Shown here piece after piece: positions 23,316 to 35,500 of a DNA stretch of 64,000 bases. Every line of letters starts with the position of its first letter. Within the stretch, counting starts at the first letter, position 1. The stretch lies in contig NJPS01000048.1 of the NCBI GenBank assembly GCA_002946415.1, positions 1,426,001-1,490,000 on the forward strand, read 5' to 3'. The DNA is from Rutstroemia sp. NJR-2017a BVV2 (Eukaryota > Ascomycota > Leotiomycetes > Helotiales > Rutstroemiaceae). The notes below the pieces were generated by a model. That model saw only the letters and a list, made by a program, of their open reading frames with translations, ran no database searches and was not told where the DNA came from. Both the position numbers and the translations under genes were made by a program.

Positions 23316-24533
23316 CTACAATTTACTCTTTTGATTCTTACGTTCTTCCTTAGATGCCGAAGGAGGAGAGTTTGCAGCACCACCAGGTGTTTTCGATGGA
23401 TCATTTGCCTTAATGCTTGCCATATCCTGATCCAACATCTTTCCACCACTGCTTCCGGAATTTCCACCCTCAACGACTTTCATCAAAGCCCTTCCATTGC
23501 TTAAGCAGACTTTTCCACCTTCTACTCTCGTCACGAATCGAATCTCTTCCCAACCGTCTTTCTTCTCACCAGTTCTCCATATCTCAATGATCAACTTGTC
23601 TCCCGGCTTTACCGGAGATGCAAATCGGCATTGGAATTCCCTGATGTTCTTTGGGTCACTGCCACCCAAAGCTTTTAGAAGTGCATGAGCACTGAAGTTC
23701 CAGGATGAAAGCCCGTGCATGATGGGGCCTCCAAAGCCCATCTTCATTCCTGGCTCGGGAGTTGCGTGAAGTGGATTGTAATCGCCATTTAATCTATGCT
23801 TATTAGTCCAATGCCTCGCGAGCTACTTGCGGGGAAACCTGTACCTGTATAGTAATGCACTCTCCTTGGTAGTTTGATGCTCAACCACAGCGTCTGGCTT
23901 CTTGCCCTCCGGCGGTGGGTAGTTTTGGGTCGCAGGTCCCTTTGGTCCTCCCCAATTACCCTGTCCAACAAAGAATGCGCTCCCAAGAGCTCTGGTATAA
24001 ACCTCCCCGCTGTCCTTATCAACGATCTCCTGCTGGGTTTCTACGACCGTGCCTGACTTTCCCTTATCGTATACACCGACCACTTTAGCACGGAGCTCAA
24101 AGGTCTTGCCGGCGGAGGTTGGCGGAAGCGGTTTGAGGAATTCCATAGAGCGTTGGCCATCGAGAACGCGACGATGATCGAACTTGGGAACACCAGGAAT
24201 TGGAGTTGCAGCGGAGGCCGCGTAGAAATCGATTACTTCTTGAGTCGTGCGTTTGAATGCTTGCTAAAGGTTAGTGCTCATTGCTCACAATAAAGATGGG
24301 AAAAGTGAGCTTACGAAGGATAACGGGATAGGTTGGGAACACTGCGAAGTTGGGGTGTAGTTCCTGTACATAATTGAGCTTCTGCCACAGTTAATTGAAA
24401 CGGCGAAACGTACGTATAGAAAGTGTAGCTCATCATTCGTGCATCCAATGCTGTTGGCGAATAGAAGAACATCTCTCTTCAACCAAGACACCTCTTCTGG
24501 GGGGTATTCGAAACCTGCACCTGGTCCAGACAT
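23316..24533 (-). CDS. Peroxisomal enoyl-CoA hydratase 2 (MaoC-like, double hot-dog), 353 aa, PTS1 SKL
   Basis: This is a predicted (R)-specific 2-enoyl-CoA hydratase, the hydratase-2 step of peroxisomal beta-oxidation. Exons are 24533-24414, 24363-24315, 24259-23845 and 23793-23316, all GT-AG. The third exon uses the second of two close AGs (TTTAGCAAG), the only one that keeps frame. The N-terminal hot dog contains ANSIGCTNDELHFLYELHP and FAVFPTYPVIL, as in the hydratase part of multifunctional enzyme 2. The C-terminal MaoC half has NGDYNPLH (Asp199 and His204, the five-residue spacing of the catalytic pair) and GFGGPIMHGL. The last residues, KNQKSKL, end in a canonical peroxisomal targeting signal 1. 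It is a stand-alone hydratase without the dehydrogenase domains of yeast Fox2. Confidence 0.93.
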
Positions 24534-25194
24534 TGTGAAGCTATGTAGTCGTTCAGAAGATAATTATGCACTGATATGGGTATTCGACTACTGGAAAGTA
24601 GATTTGGGAGTTGCAATTGAAGAGTATTTACATGAAGGAGCAGGAGAGAAGCTACCCCAGGATTGCGTTTAGTGATCTCATCCCCACAGTTTCGGCTGTT
24701 TCTGCTCGAGCAACTGCAGATACCTCGGCATATGATAATCCAGATTTGAGTGCGCCTGAGGACTGTGGATTCAGCTCGGGGCTCGCGGTTTACAGTCTAA
24801 GTACTCGTATACTCTGTACTATAGATACACAAATCACGATCGATGCAAATCACATGGAAACGAAGGAGTTTCGAGGAAGATGATTTCCTATCTAGGTTAA
24901 ATTACGCTAACATCTTGCGATGCGTTTTTTGGAGTGCTTCTTCTAGGTGAGCCTCAGACCTATCCCTGTATGCAGTAAGTAGTTAAAATCTAATGAAAAT
25001 TCAAGAACACTCCAGGATATTCCAGTCCAATTATTATCCGGCAACAAAATCTCGAATGGATAAAGGACAAGTATGCATGAAAGCAACTACCCCTTCGCCG
25101 TTAAAAAGCACAAAGCAACATTAGTAACGCCTGGTCCACTGCAGAACCTCTATCCCAGAAGCAAATTCGCCTGTCAAGTTTCGGGTATCACCCC
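24534..25194. other. Intergenic: hydratase promoter and TFIIB 3' flank
   Basis: Both flanking genes are on the minus strand. Nothing else is recognised. Confidence 0.5.
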
Positions 25195-26297
25195 TTAACT
25201 GACAGGAAGGTTATCCATTTTACCCTTGCCCCCAGCAATCCATTCAGGCTCGATAAGTCTTTCCCGATCTGCGTACAAATATTTGTATGCCGTACGGATA
25301 GTACCATCGCTAACTCCAGCCACTTGGGATATCTCCTTAGCGGACTTGGGCTTGCCGAGAAGTGCTGAGGCCATGTAAATACAGGCGGCTGCAACTGACA
25401 AGGGGGATCGACCAGCGAGATCACCGACGGTCGAGACCTTCTCAGCGAGACCTTGGGAGATCTTGACGAATTGTTGGTTCTTGAGACCAAGCTGACTGCA
25501 GTAACGGGTGCAGAGGTCTTTGGCATTGGTTGACGTAGTAGTCTGGTAACCGTCTGTAGCCGAAACCCCTTAGATTTCATGTTAATATTTATCAAAAAGA
25601 TAGCATTAAGCTTACGCAACTTACCAATATTAGCTTCTGCAGTCGCCTTTTTGGCTGAACTGTCAGCAAAGAACTTCTCGAGAACCTTGAAAGTTCGACC
25701 GATATCCTTCTTCGATACTTTGGTCAAGGCGAAGATTTCACGGAAAGTACGGGGAACACCGCACTGGCGGCAGGCAATAAAGATACATCCAGCAACGATG
25801 GCTTCTTGGGATTTCCCTTTGAAGGCTTTAGCGTCATCGACAAGTTTGAAGAGGTGCTTCGCAGTGTCGGAGACATTCTTGGGAATGTTGACGGCGTCGC
25901 AGTGAGCACCAATCTCCTTATAGGCTGCGAGTAAGCCCTTCGTAGCCTTATCGACGCCTTGTTTACCTTGGGCGCGGTAGAGTTCACGGCTACGAGCGCT
26001 GCTGTCACCAAAGGCGATGGTGGTTTGAAGCTGGGATCCGTTCAAAAGGGGATTCGCAGCATCACCAACACGAGATGGATCGTCATTGCCTTGATCATCG
26101 TTCGAAAACGTACGCCATTCGGAACGAGTATCAACAATTCGATCACCTATGACCACACCACAGGTATCGCACACAAGATCTCCAGAAGAGAACTCTTCAA
26201 CGAGGTTGGGTGGAATCTCCTTGCAATCCTTGCACATAACCGTAACATTTAAATTTTGAGTCCATTCTGTCGCTTTGTCAAGCGGTGGGCTCATCAT
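25195..26297 (-). CDS. SUA7: Transcription initiation factor TFIIB, 343 aa, two exons
   Basis: This general RNA polymerase II factor bridges TBP-TATA and polymerase and helps select the start site in the nucleus. Exons are 26297-25625 and 25553-25195 (GTAAGT/CTACAG). The zinc ribbon is visible as CKDC at 22-25 and CDTC at 43-46. The B-reader and linker (EWRTFSNDDQGNDDPSRVG) and a NPLLNGSQL segment follow. Two cyclin folds come next (CIFIACRQCGVPRTFREI in the first; SVAAACIYMASALLG and AGVSDGTIRTAYKYLY in the second). The length is normal for the family. The start is ATGATG at 26297; the same frame stays open a further 83 codons upstream without any ATG (see findings). Confidence 0.96.
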
Positions 26298-27394
26298 TTT
26301 CGGCTTGTAAGGTTTTGGTCGGTAGATGTTATCAAGCTTGTCAAAGACTGGACGTCTCTTTGGCTTGCGACGAACTTCCTTTCTCTTGCGCGAGACTGCT
26401 AAGCGCTTTCTGATATCTGTGGTAGGTTTTTCACAGAGTAAGGTGGTCGAAAGCTTGACAAAAAGCGGTGAATGCAGTTTGGCGGTTTTAGCTGTGAATG
26501 TTGGGCCGGCTTTGTTGATCGCCGAGAAAATATCGACGATTCGCCTTTAACGTGAGCTTCCTCAACAAACAATACCAGCGGAACCCGTAATTATATGTTA
26601 AAATACACCGTAGTTGCCCGTAGAATTTGTGTGATAGATCGGACCGCCGAGAAGAGGAGTACGTCTGGTCAACGCTGCAGAGGATTGAAAGATTGCGTTG
26701 TTCACGGTCGTAGATTTGTGGGCCGAAGAGGGGAAGTGACTTAAGACTGTCTCGTGCGCAATAGTAGGAAATGTGGTAAGATTCGACTCGAGTACTTGTG
26801 TATCCTCGTGAGATGTTATCAGGCGCTGGATATATACGTCAAGTGAAGTATCGTGTCGAGAAGAGGATGCCTGAAGTATATGAAGTCGCTGTGCTTGCCG
26901 TAGTCAGAACTATTCGAAGATTTCTCAGAACAAATAACCAGTTAAGGCGTCCGTGAATGTTTCAAAGTCGTTTTTGGAAGTTGTCGATGACTATCGCTGG
27001 AAAGATGACCGGCAACTTTGTGAGTGATTGAGAACGACAGTATAACAATCTTCTTTGCTGTGTGGCGAGCGAGCGGTGGGTGGTTGTCGAAGAGAATGTG
27101 GTTGAGTAGGAAGGGAGAAGATTTCTCACAAAGAATGCAAAAGAAGTTCTAGGTAGCCACAATAACCATGCTATTTTCGGACATGTAGTACACGTGACTC
27201 ACAGCCTTGAGCCACGCCTACCTTTGGTTGCCTTATTCGAGGCTCGCTAATAATGGAGCGCGCCGAAGCTCTAGGTCAGTTTGAAAGCTATCAGATATCT
27301 AAGCAACTTTCCAAAATCAAACACATTCATCTTATACCTTCCTGTCTACGTCGTACTCCTTCCGTTCAATTCCACATAATACCCGCTTTACAAA
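26298..27394. promoter_or_regulatory. Divergent promoter between TFIIB and Rpt5
   Basis: About 1.1 kb separates the two head-to-head start codons. The half next to TFIIB contains the ATG-less open extension of its reading frame. An E-box and a Gcn4-type site lie on the Rpt5 side, annotated separately. No other gene is seen. Confidence 0.6.
27191..27201. promoter_or_regulatory. Overlapping CACGTG E-box and TGACTCA (Gcn4/CpcA-type) site
   Basis: CACGTG (27191-27196) overlaps TGACTCA (27195-27201), about 195 bp before the Rpt5 start codon. TGACTCA is the consensus of the bZIP amino-acid-starvation regulator (Gcn4 in yeast, CPC1/CpcA in filamentous fungi). Function is inferred from the motif only; a 7-mer can occur by chance. 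Confidence 0.35.
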
Positions 27395-28946
27395 ATGTCT
27401 ACTTTAGAAGATCTCGATGATCTCGAGCGAGAGCAAAAGGAAGACAAGAGAGACGATGGCGACAAGGACAAGAAGCCAAGTCAGAACAACGGCGGCGATG
27501 CGGAAATGAAAGACGCAGAACCAGAGAAGGAAGATGATCCTATAGATGAAGAAATCTACAGTTTGAGCACACAGGATATTCTGACGAGGCGACGACTTCT
27601 GGAAAATGACTCCCGAATCATGAAGAGCGAGTTTCAACGACTAAGCCATGAGAAGTCTACAATGGCAGAGAAGATCAAGGACAACCTCGACAAGATCGAA
27701 AATAACAGGTGCATTTATTCGCCCCAATCTCCAGATTACAATTACTCTCCTTTGCTAACATCCGTTCTAGACAACTGCCATATCTTGTTGGAAATGTTGT
27801 TGAACTGCTCGATCTAGATCCAACCGCTGAATCCGCCGAAGAAGGCGCCAACATCGATCTCGATGCCACCAGAGTCGGGAAATCCGCCGTCATCAAAACT
27901 TCCACCAGACAAACCATATTCCTTCCTTTAATAGGTCTCGTGGATCCGAACGAACTGAAGCCTGGTGACTTGATCGGCGTCAACAAAGATTCATATCTTG
28001 TTCTGGATACCTTACCCGCGGAATATGACAGCAGAGTCAAGGCCATGGAGGTCGACGAAAAGCCGACAGAGAAGTACACTGATGTTGGAGGATTGGACAA
28101 ACAAATTGAGGAATTGGTGGAGGCAATCGTGTGGCCAATGAAGGAAGCGGAGCGCTTCAAGAAGATCGGTATCAAAGCACCTAAAGGTAGTTTTCTTCTA
28201 TCCGCAATTCACTTCCATCTTATTAATAAGTCCAGGTGCTCTCATGTACGGTCCGCCCGGTACGGGGAAAACACTTCTTGCCAGAGCTTGCGCCGCACAG
28301 ACTGATGCTACCTTCCTCAAACTTGCCGGTCCTCAACTCGTACAAATGTTTATTGGTGATGGTGCAAAACTGGTTCGTGATTGTTTTGCGCTTGCTAAGG
28401 AGAAGGCTCCAGCGATCATCTTCATCGATGAATTGGATGCTGTCGGAACCAAGCGCTTCGACAGTGAGAAGAGCGGAGATCGTGAGGTTCAGAGAACTAT
28501 GTTGGAGTTACTGAATCAACTGGACGGTTTCGCTTCGGATGACCGCATCAAGGTGTTGGCAGCGACTAACAGAGTCGATGTTCTTGATCCTGCTTTGCTT
28601 CGTTCCGGTCGTCTTGATCGAAAAATCGAGTTCCCACTGCCGAACGAGGAGGCCCGGGCACAAATTTTAAAGATCCACAGTCGTAAGATGACTGTGGATG
28701 ACGCTGTCAACTGGCCGGAATTAGCACGAAGTACGGATGAGTTCGGTGGAGCTCAGCTCAAGGCAGTATGCGTAGAGGCTGGTATGATTGCTTTGAGAAT
28801 GGGGAAGAACAAAATTAGTCACGAACACTACGTTGACGCTATTGCGGAGGTTCAAGCCAAGAAGAAGGGTAAGTTCATTATGGTTCTGATAAGTCGTCTA
28901 ACTCATATACTAACATGTCGCAGATACTGTCAACTTCTATGCTTAA
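27395..28946 (+). CDS. RPT5: 26S proteasome regulatory ATPase Rpt5 (subunit 6A), 461 aa, four exons
   Basis: This is one of the six AAA+ ATPases of the 19S base that unfold ubiquitylated substrates and open the 20S gate. Exons are 27395-27708, 27771-28186, 28236-28868 and 28924-28946; the last encodes only the final seven and a bit codons. After an acidic N-terminus and a coiled coil at about 65-105, an OB-fold segment precedes the AAA+ module. Walker A is GPPGTGKT (249-256), Walker B is [11 protein letters not shown], and the arginine-finger region is RSGRLDRK. The C-terminus is DTVNFYA, with the gate-opening HbYX motif typical of Rpt5 encoded on the tiny last exon. An acidic insert ([16 protein letters not shown]) lies in the OB region. 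Confidence 0.97.
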
Positions 28947-30175
28947 TTTGGCTGGCTTGATGGTGGTGTTTGGCATAGCTTGCATGGCGAGACTTGTAAT
29001 CATAGAAAAATCAGGACATCTTCAATGTGGTCAAAAAGGTTCCTCCTGGATTTCAGGGGCTATTCCGCTAATTGACACGAACATGAAATAACGGAAGGTT
29101 GTTACAACAAAATATTAGTGCTGAAGCTACAGTCGTCCTATTCACGGTGTACAAACCTATCCACAGGAAACAGTCACAAAGCTTTGTGATTCATGTTGCA
29201 GAGATTTCCAGGATGCATCCAAAGCTTGAAGACGACCCCTTGAATGCTTTGACAAATACTGAATGCCAGTGTGTAGTTCTTCATGTCATATACGAACACT
29301 CCATGTCTGTTGCCACGACAGATGAGGGGCATGAAAACGTGAGAAGATCCTGACCTGTTTGGACTACTTCACTTCCCTCGCAGATCACAGAGGACATTTG
29401 CAGAACGGTTCCGTTGGATGCTAGTCATTTGTAAAGCAGGATGCAGGGCAGGCATAAGCTGATCGCTACCGCAAAGTTCATGCTCATCATCTAAGTTTGT
29501 ATACACGCAGCTTTGCATGAATGGCAAAGACCTCCTGTAGACATGTAGTCCTAACCATTGTATTCTGAGCTTCTCGCCGGCTGCTGACCGAAGTAGATAC
29601 CCAAGTCCTAAATGTCTGAATCTCCCGCAGAAATGGTGCGTATAAGATCGCCCCGTCTCATTACTCCTTCAACTCCCCGTCTTTTCCAGGTAAGTCGCCA
29701 AAATCAAGCATACATGTACGAAGCCATGTGCAGATAACGCGACCCACGAAAGCATCGTTGCGTAACACAAATGCGCTCAAGATAATTGGTTTACGGCCGG
29801 TAACGTTGCGTGCGGGGGGTGCGCCCTCAAAGCCCCACCATCCGTATCGCGGGGCGAAGGTACGTGGAGAGGGGTGAACGCTCCTCGTCTCCCAACTTGT
29901 ACTCTACTACTGAGTAGCAACTGAATCATGCAACGTTGAGCTTCCGAAATCATATACAGTAAGCTGGTATCTGCGGTGTGGTATTCCATTGTCCCTTGTT
30001 TTTCTGTGAATTGGTATGAGATTCGATCGAGTCTCATAGCCGCGCATCAACTGCCCAGGCAACAATATAACCTCTCGCACTCCTACATAAAACCGAGTTC
30101 CAACCTGTGTTGTTTGCAGACGATTCCACATCCATTAACTACCTTTTCAATTCTAATTGTACAGCAACCAAAAGC
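28947..30175. other. Intergenic: Rpt5 3' flank and oxidoreductase promoter
   Basis: No gene is recognised. Short frames at about 29.1 and 29.6 kb have no splice or family support. The last 70 nt may include a short leader intron ending TTTGCAG at 30119. Confidence 0.45.
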
Positions 30176-31937
30176 ATGGCCCCTCACGCAGAAACACCAC
30201 CTACTAACTCCGCATCTGTCAGCGAAGACCCCCTCCCTTCCACCAATCCTTCGCCCTCTCCCGTCCGAATACTCATAATTGGCGCCGGCTCTCGAGGCTC
30301 CCAATACTCTCGCTGCGTCGCTCAAGGTACCAACGGAATCGTCGTCGCCGTCGCCGAGCCCATTGCCTCGAAGCGTCAACGACTCGGCTCCAGATACATA
30401 TGGGGCAACAACGCGCCCTCTCCCGGTCAATCGTTTTCGGACTGGCACGAATTCTTTGAGTATGAACAAGACCGACGAGCGCGAGCTGCGCGCGGCGAAA
30501 GCGTCCCAGAAGGAGTTGAAGCCGCGTTCATATGTGTGTTGGACGAGCTACATAAAGAGGTCATTGTGGGATTAAAACCATTGGGATTGCATATAATGTG
30601 TGAGAAGCCGTTGGCAACGACGTTGAATGATTGTGTGGAAATCTACAAGGCTATGCTGCCGGATTTGCCAGGGACGACGCAACCTTCTAAGATCTTCTCA
30701 ATTGGACATGTCCTAAGATATAGTCCGCATAATATGTTATTGAGGAAACTGTTGCTAGAGGAAAGGGTTATTGGTGATGTGCTGAGTATCAATCATACAG
30801 AACCAGTTGGTTATTGGCATTTCACTCATTCTTATGTTCGGTATGTACTTTTCCTTGGTCTTGGTTGTGTCAAAATTTATGTTAATACAAACAAGAGGGA
30901 ACTGGCGCAAAGAATCCAAAACCGCCCCTACTCTACTCACCAAGTCATGTCACGACATTGATTTCCTCCTCTGGCTCCTCTGCTCTCCACCTCCCACATC
31001 ATCCCTCTCAGAACCTCACCTGCCGTCTAGCATCACCTCTACCGGGAGTCTCCAATACTTCACCCAAACCCGCAAACCTCCCAGCGCCGGCGCCGCCACC
31101 AACTGTCTCAGCTGTCCCATCGAACCCGACTGCAAATACTCCGCCAAAACCATCTACATCTCCCCCGCACATCAGGGTCTCAAAAGCAAACCCCACACCA
31201 GCAAAGACTACAACACGCACTGGCCCGTCGACATCGTCCACCCAGAAATTGAAGAAATCACACTCCAATCCGGGATCCCCGCCGCCGAGACGGCTCTCCT
31301 GAAAGTCCTCGCCGAAGACTACACAACATCGACCCCCGCCTCCGAAATCGAATCGCGAAACTGGTTCGGCCGCTGCGTCTGGGAAAGCGATAACGACGTC
31401 GCCGACGACCAATTCGTAACTCTTACGTTCCCTGCAGTGCCAGAGCGAGGCCTAGGCGCTAAACAGGCGAGCTTCCACATGGTGGCGCAGACGAAGAAGA
31501 TTTGTGAGCGCTATACGCACATCTATGGTACGGAGGGGGAGATCTACGCGGATGGCAAGACGATCGAAGTGGAGGATTTCCGGACCGGGGAGAAGAAGGT
31601 TTGGACTCCGTCGAAGACGGATGAAACAAGTGGACATGGTGGGGGAGATGCGGGGTTGGTGACACAGTTTGTGGGGGCGGTGGAGGCGGTTAAGAAGGGG
31701 GAGGAGGTGGAGAAGGCGCAGAGGGAGTGGGTAGGCTGTAGTTGTAAGTTTTCTTTCTTTTTGTTAATTTCCAGCTCTTCGAAAACATAGCGCTAACATA
31801 CACTTACAGTGGAAGAAGTAATCCGTAGCCACGCAGTAGTTTTCGCAGCCGAGCAAGCGCGGAATAATAAACTGGTAGTAGATTTCGAAAGCTGGTGGAA
31901 AGAAGAAGTCGTAGAGAAATTGGCCTTGGGTGCTTAA
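30176..31937 (+). CDS. Gfo/Idh/MocA-family NAD(P)-dependent oxidoreductase, 546 aa, three exons
   Basis: This is a predicted dehydrogenase or reductase acting on a sugar, inositol or similar polyol; the substrate cannot be read from sequence. Exons are 30176-30840, 30896-31743 and 31810-31937. The start is the ATG of MAPHAETPP. The Rossmann motif ILIIGAGSRG (GxGxxG at 36-41) follows a Pro/Ser-rich N-terminal extension. The family EKP motif is MCEKPLA (143-145), and SYVRGNWR followed by KSCHDIDFLLWL carries the conserved catalytic-region His/Asp. A Cys-containing insert (NCLSCPIEPDC) and a long C-terminal domain follow. It is longer than the 330-400 aa usual for the family because of the N-terminal extension and internal insertions. 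No signal peptide is seen. Confidence 0.93.
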
Positions 31938-32533
31938 TCTTGACTTGATGTACATAGACAGACATGCTTTGACGGGAGGAAAGGGAAAAGAGCGCTGATG
32001 CTCGTGGGGATTGACCGAGCGCGATATGAGTGCATGAAAATCATGATGATATGATAATTTGGAGCTTGGTGTTACTTACTGATATGGGCTATATGCTATG
32101 ATGGTATTAGCTACAAGCGACGGCTCAAGGGGCCGATACATTCATTGATATAGATTCATTGATATAGACACCGATACTGGACAGCTTGCGATTGTTCCGA
32201 CCGTAAAGGTGGAAGTTTACTATGCAAATCGAACTGTTAACATTTTTGAACAAAGTCGCAGAGCAATTCTGAAAAAGATATGATATCGCCGTTTCCGTTC
32301 TATGTATCCCCGTTGTGGATATATTACAACTAAACTAACCAGCGCCGCGCAACGCCATTCACGCCATGCCATGCCAGCATACCAACTGACCAAAGGCACA
32401 CGCTACAACCACTACGCTTTCTATCCAGAGTCCGTCCTTGTGCCGTATTATACCATGCCATACAAACGTATTCGTGTTTTGGGAGAATACACATGTATTT
32501 CTGTCATATCATTCATTCGTTCCTCTCTGAGCC
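31938..32533. other. Convergent intergenic region, no gene
   Basis: It contains the 3' ends of the oxidoreductase (+) and the Vrl1-type gene (-). ATTCATTGATATAGA is repeated in tandem at about 32.14 kb. Confidence 0.5.
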
Positions 32534-35500
32534 TCATGATGAACTAATTCCATCTCCAGCTTCATCACTCTCCCCTTCGTCATCTGCGTCCACACTATTA
32601 CCCGCCGGTCCATCATCCTCTCTCCCAGCCCTCACACCCCCTAGAGCCCCATCTCCTACCCTCAACCTCCGAACCGCCCTCCGCAAGCCTTCTAATGTCG
32701 CCCTCTCCCTAACCAGCATTCCCCTCGCCAGATCCCTCACCGCCTTCCTCCCCATCTTCTCATGCAACTCCTGCCATCCAGCCAGCTCTGCCGCTACCAC
32801 CTGCTGCGTATACCGCAGTTCCCTCCCCGTTTCCTCGACCTCTTCTTTCGTTCTGCGTACCTTATCTTCTTTTTCTTCATTCAGTCGCTGGCGAGTTTCG
32901 TCCAGGAGACCGAGCGGCCAGCGGGTGGAGCGTGAGAGGGAGTTGTAGGAACGCTCGATGGATTTGCGGGAGGAGGTGATGGAGGAGATGAGGGAGGTGG
33001 GACGGGAGAGGGAGAGTAGCATCGCGATGATGGTGTTGTGGATGGAGAGGATGGAGGTGTGGAAAGTGGTGTAGGGGGAGGTGGAGGGTGGAGAAAGGGT
33101 TTGTGTGTATGCTTCTAAAGCGGAGATGTGAGTTTGCGGGAGAAAGGGAAGGGTGGCCATGGCGCGTGTTGAGAGCTTGTATGCATCATAGAGATCTGAA
33201 ATTTTGGTTAGACAGTGTACTTAGGTAGAAGGGAGGCTAAACATACCTGTGGTGACAATAGCCACCATATTCGCCCTACGTGCAACGCTCTTCGTGGAGT
33301 AGTTTACACTTCGCACCATATCTCTTGCATGATCTACAAATTGCTCGACAACACGCACATCATCGATGGGCTCATATTCCTCCCTAACCTTCTCGATTCT
33401 GGTTTCTGCTTTTAGCTTACTTCGCTGCTCCATCATATCTGTCTGAATATCAGGCACGAGGAAAAACTCCCACAACATCTCATGCGTGGAGAACGTCGTG
33501 TGAGCAAGGAGTATCTTGAGGAAGCTGTCGAGGTTTAGTTGAATGTCTCTTAGAACAGCTCTAGAAGGCTTTGACGGAAACTGGAAAGGTGTTCTCATTC
33601 CCGATATTGATGGCAGCCATGATGCCGGGTTCTCTAACGCTAATAGCCTCGCCAGGCTCTCAAAATCGGCGAGGGATCTTCGACAAGTGGTGACTGTAAA
33701 GCTTTGATGTGCTGATGGAGCGCCTGACTTGAGTACTAATCGGATGGTTGCGTCCTCAACGAAAAATGATCGAACCACAGATGTGATTCTTCCATCGGCT
33801 GCAGGAGGTCCTGAAAATAGGATCAGATCATCGATTCGGTTTCTCACGTCGTCATCCTTTGCGAGCTCGACGGCCGTCAGTCCACGCAGTTCCTTCGCGA
33901 AGATATCGACTCGTGGATCACCAAAGAGAGCCCGGACCATTTCGAGGCGGCCGTATTTGCTGGCTACCATGAGTGGAGTGAATTTCTTCTCGTTCGTCGC
34001 ATTGACGTCTGAATCGCAGCGAAGAAGAAGCTGCAATGCTACTTGCGGATCATTCACAATGTGCAGTAAAGTATTGCCCTTCAGGTCAACGTGATCATCA
34101 AGATGTAAAGGTTGACCATCGCCCTGAGAAGCTGTTGCTGCCACGATTGCCGACTCTACCATAAATCGATAACAGCTATGGTCGTAAGATCTACAAAGGG
34201 CGAAAAGGGGTGTCTGTCCATTCTTGTCTTTCTGTCGCCAAGGTAGTAATCGGCCAACTCGCGAAATAAGGTCCGGATAATTGAACAAAAAGTGAGCGAG
34301 GCTTCTACCATTGTTATCTTGTCGTGAAAGATATCCAATCACTACTAACTCCGATGCCGCTCGATAAATAAAATCTAAAATTATGTCAATGAGCTCTCTA
34401 TGTCCCAATTGGACAGCAGCGCTCAGTAAAGTTGTCCCCTCATTATTTGTATCTTCGAGTACCGCACGTATTGGATAATAGTCGTGCAGTGACAACAGGT
34501 ACCGAAGTGCTTCTGGTCTTTCGTGCTGTACAGCCATCATTAGCACAGACTCGCCCGACGAGTCCTCGGTCTGAGAAAGACGTTGTATCGAAGTATCGCC
34601 CTCTATCCCACTACCAGCAGAGTCGATCGTAGTCGCCCTCGATCGAAAAGATATCTCGGAACTACTTGATAGACTTCGGACATCCATCGTCACTGTCTTT
34701 GGACGGCGCAACGGCGGCAACCTCCCATCATCACTATCCTCATCCTCGTCATCCTGGTATTGCCAGGGGAAGACGTGTGTTAACGTAGAGGCTTGTGAGA
34801 ACCTACTGGTACTTGCACCAGTGGATGGACGTCTGGCGTGTCCATTTGCAGTGTTCCATGGAGCGTTCTCGTCTATTATGTCATCGACGACGGCTTCCTC
34901 GTTATCCGATTCCTCTTCATCGGAAGAAAAATCGCGGTCAGGTTCCATAATCTTCATCATCTCTTTAATCTCTCCTTTCTTAGTCGCGGCCCAAAGCTTA
35001 TGGTTTCGTCTACTTGCTTTTCTAAGACCTCCTGAATCCCTTGCGAGGTATGACAGAACCGCCTCGAATGTGCTAAGAGCATATCCCATCTCCCCACTTT
35101 CCACGTCGTCAATGAAGATAAAATGGCGCATGTATAGAAGTCGAGCTTGTAAATATTTCACTTGAGCTCTAATGACAACGATCAGTAGGAGAGAGACAAG
35201 GGTGTCGGCGTTGATGGTTAGGACAGAGCTTGCTTTCTCGGAAGAAGTAAGACTATCAGCTGGGGTTCTGGGGGCTTCTATGAGTTGGGTGACGGTCTTA
35301 AGAGTTAGAAGCAAAATATCCATCATTTGTTGCGGGCTTCCAGCAATGCTTAATTTTCGAAATTCTTCTACCGCTCGACCCAGGCGCAGTGTCAACTCGT
35401 GCTTTCCGTGGTGTCCACCCTGAATTGGTATTCCAACTTGCGATATGTCCACAAACTCCATTTGTCTAATTTTGGCTTCGAGTTCTAAATCTTCTGGACG

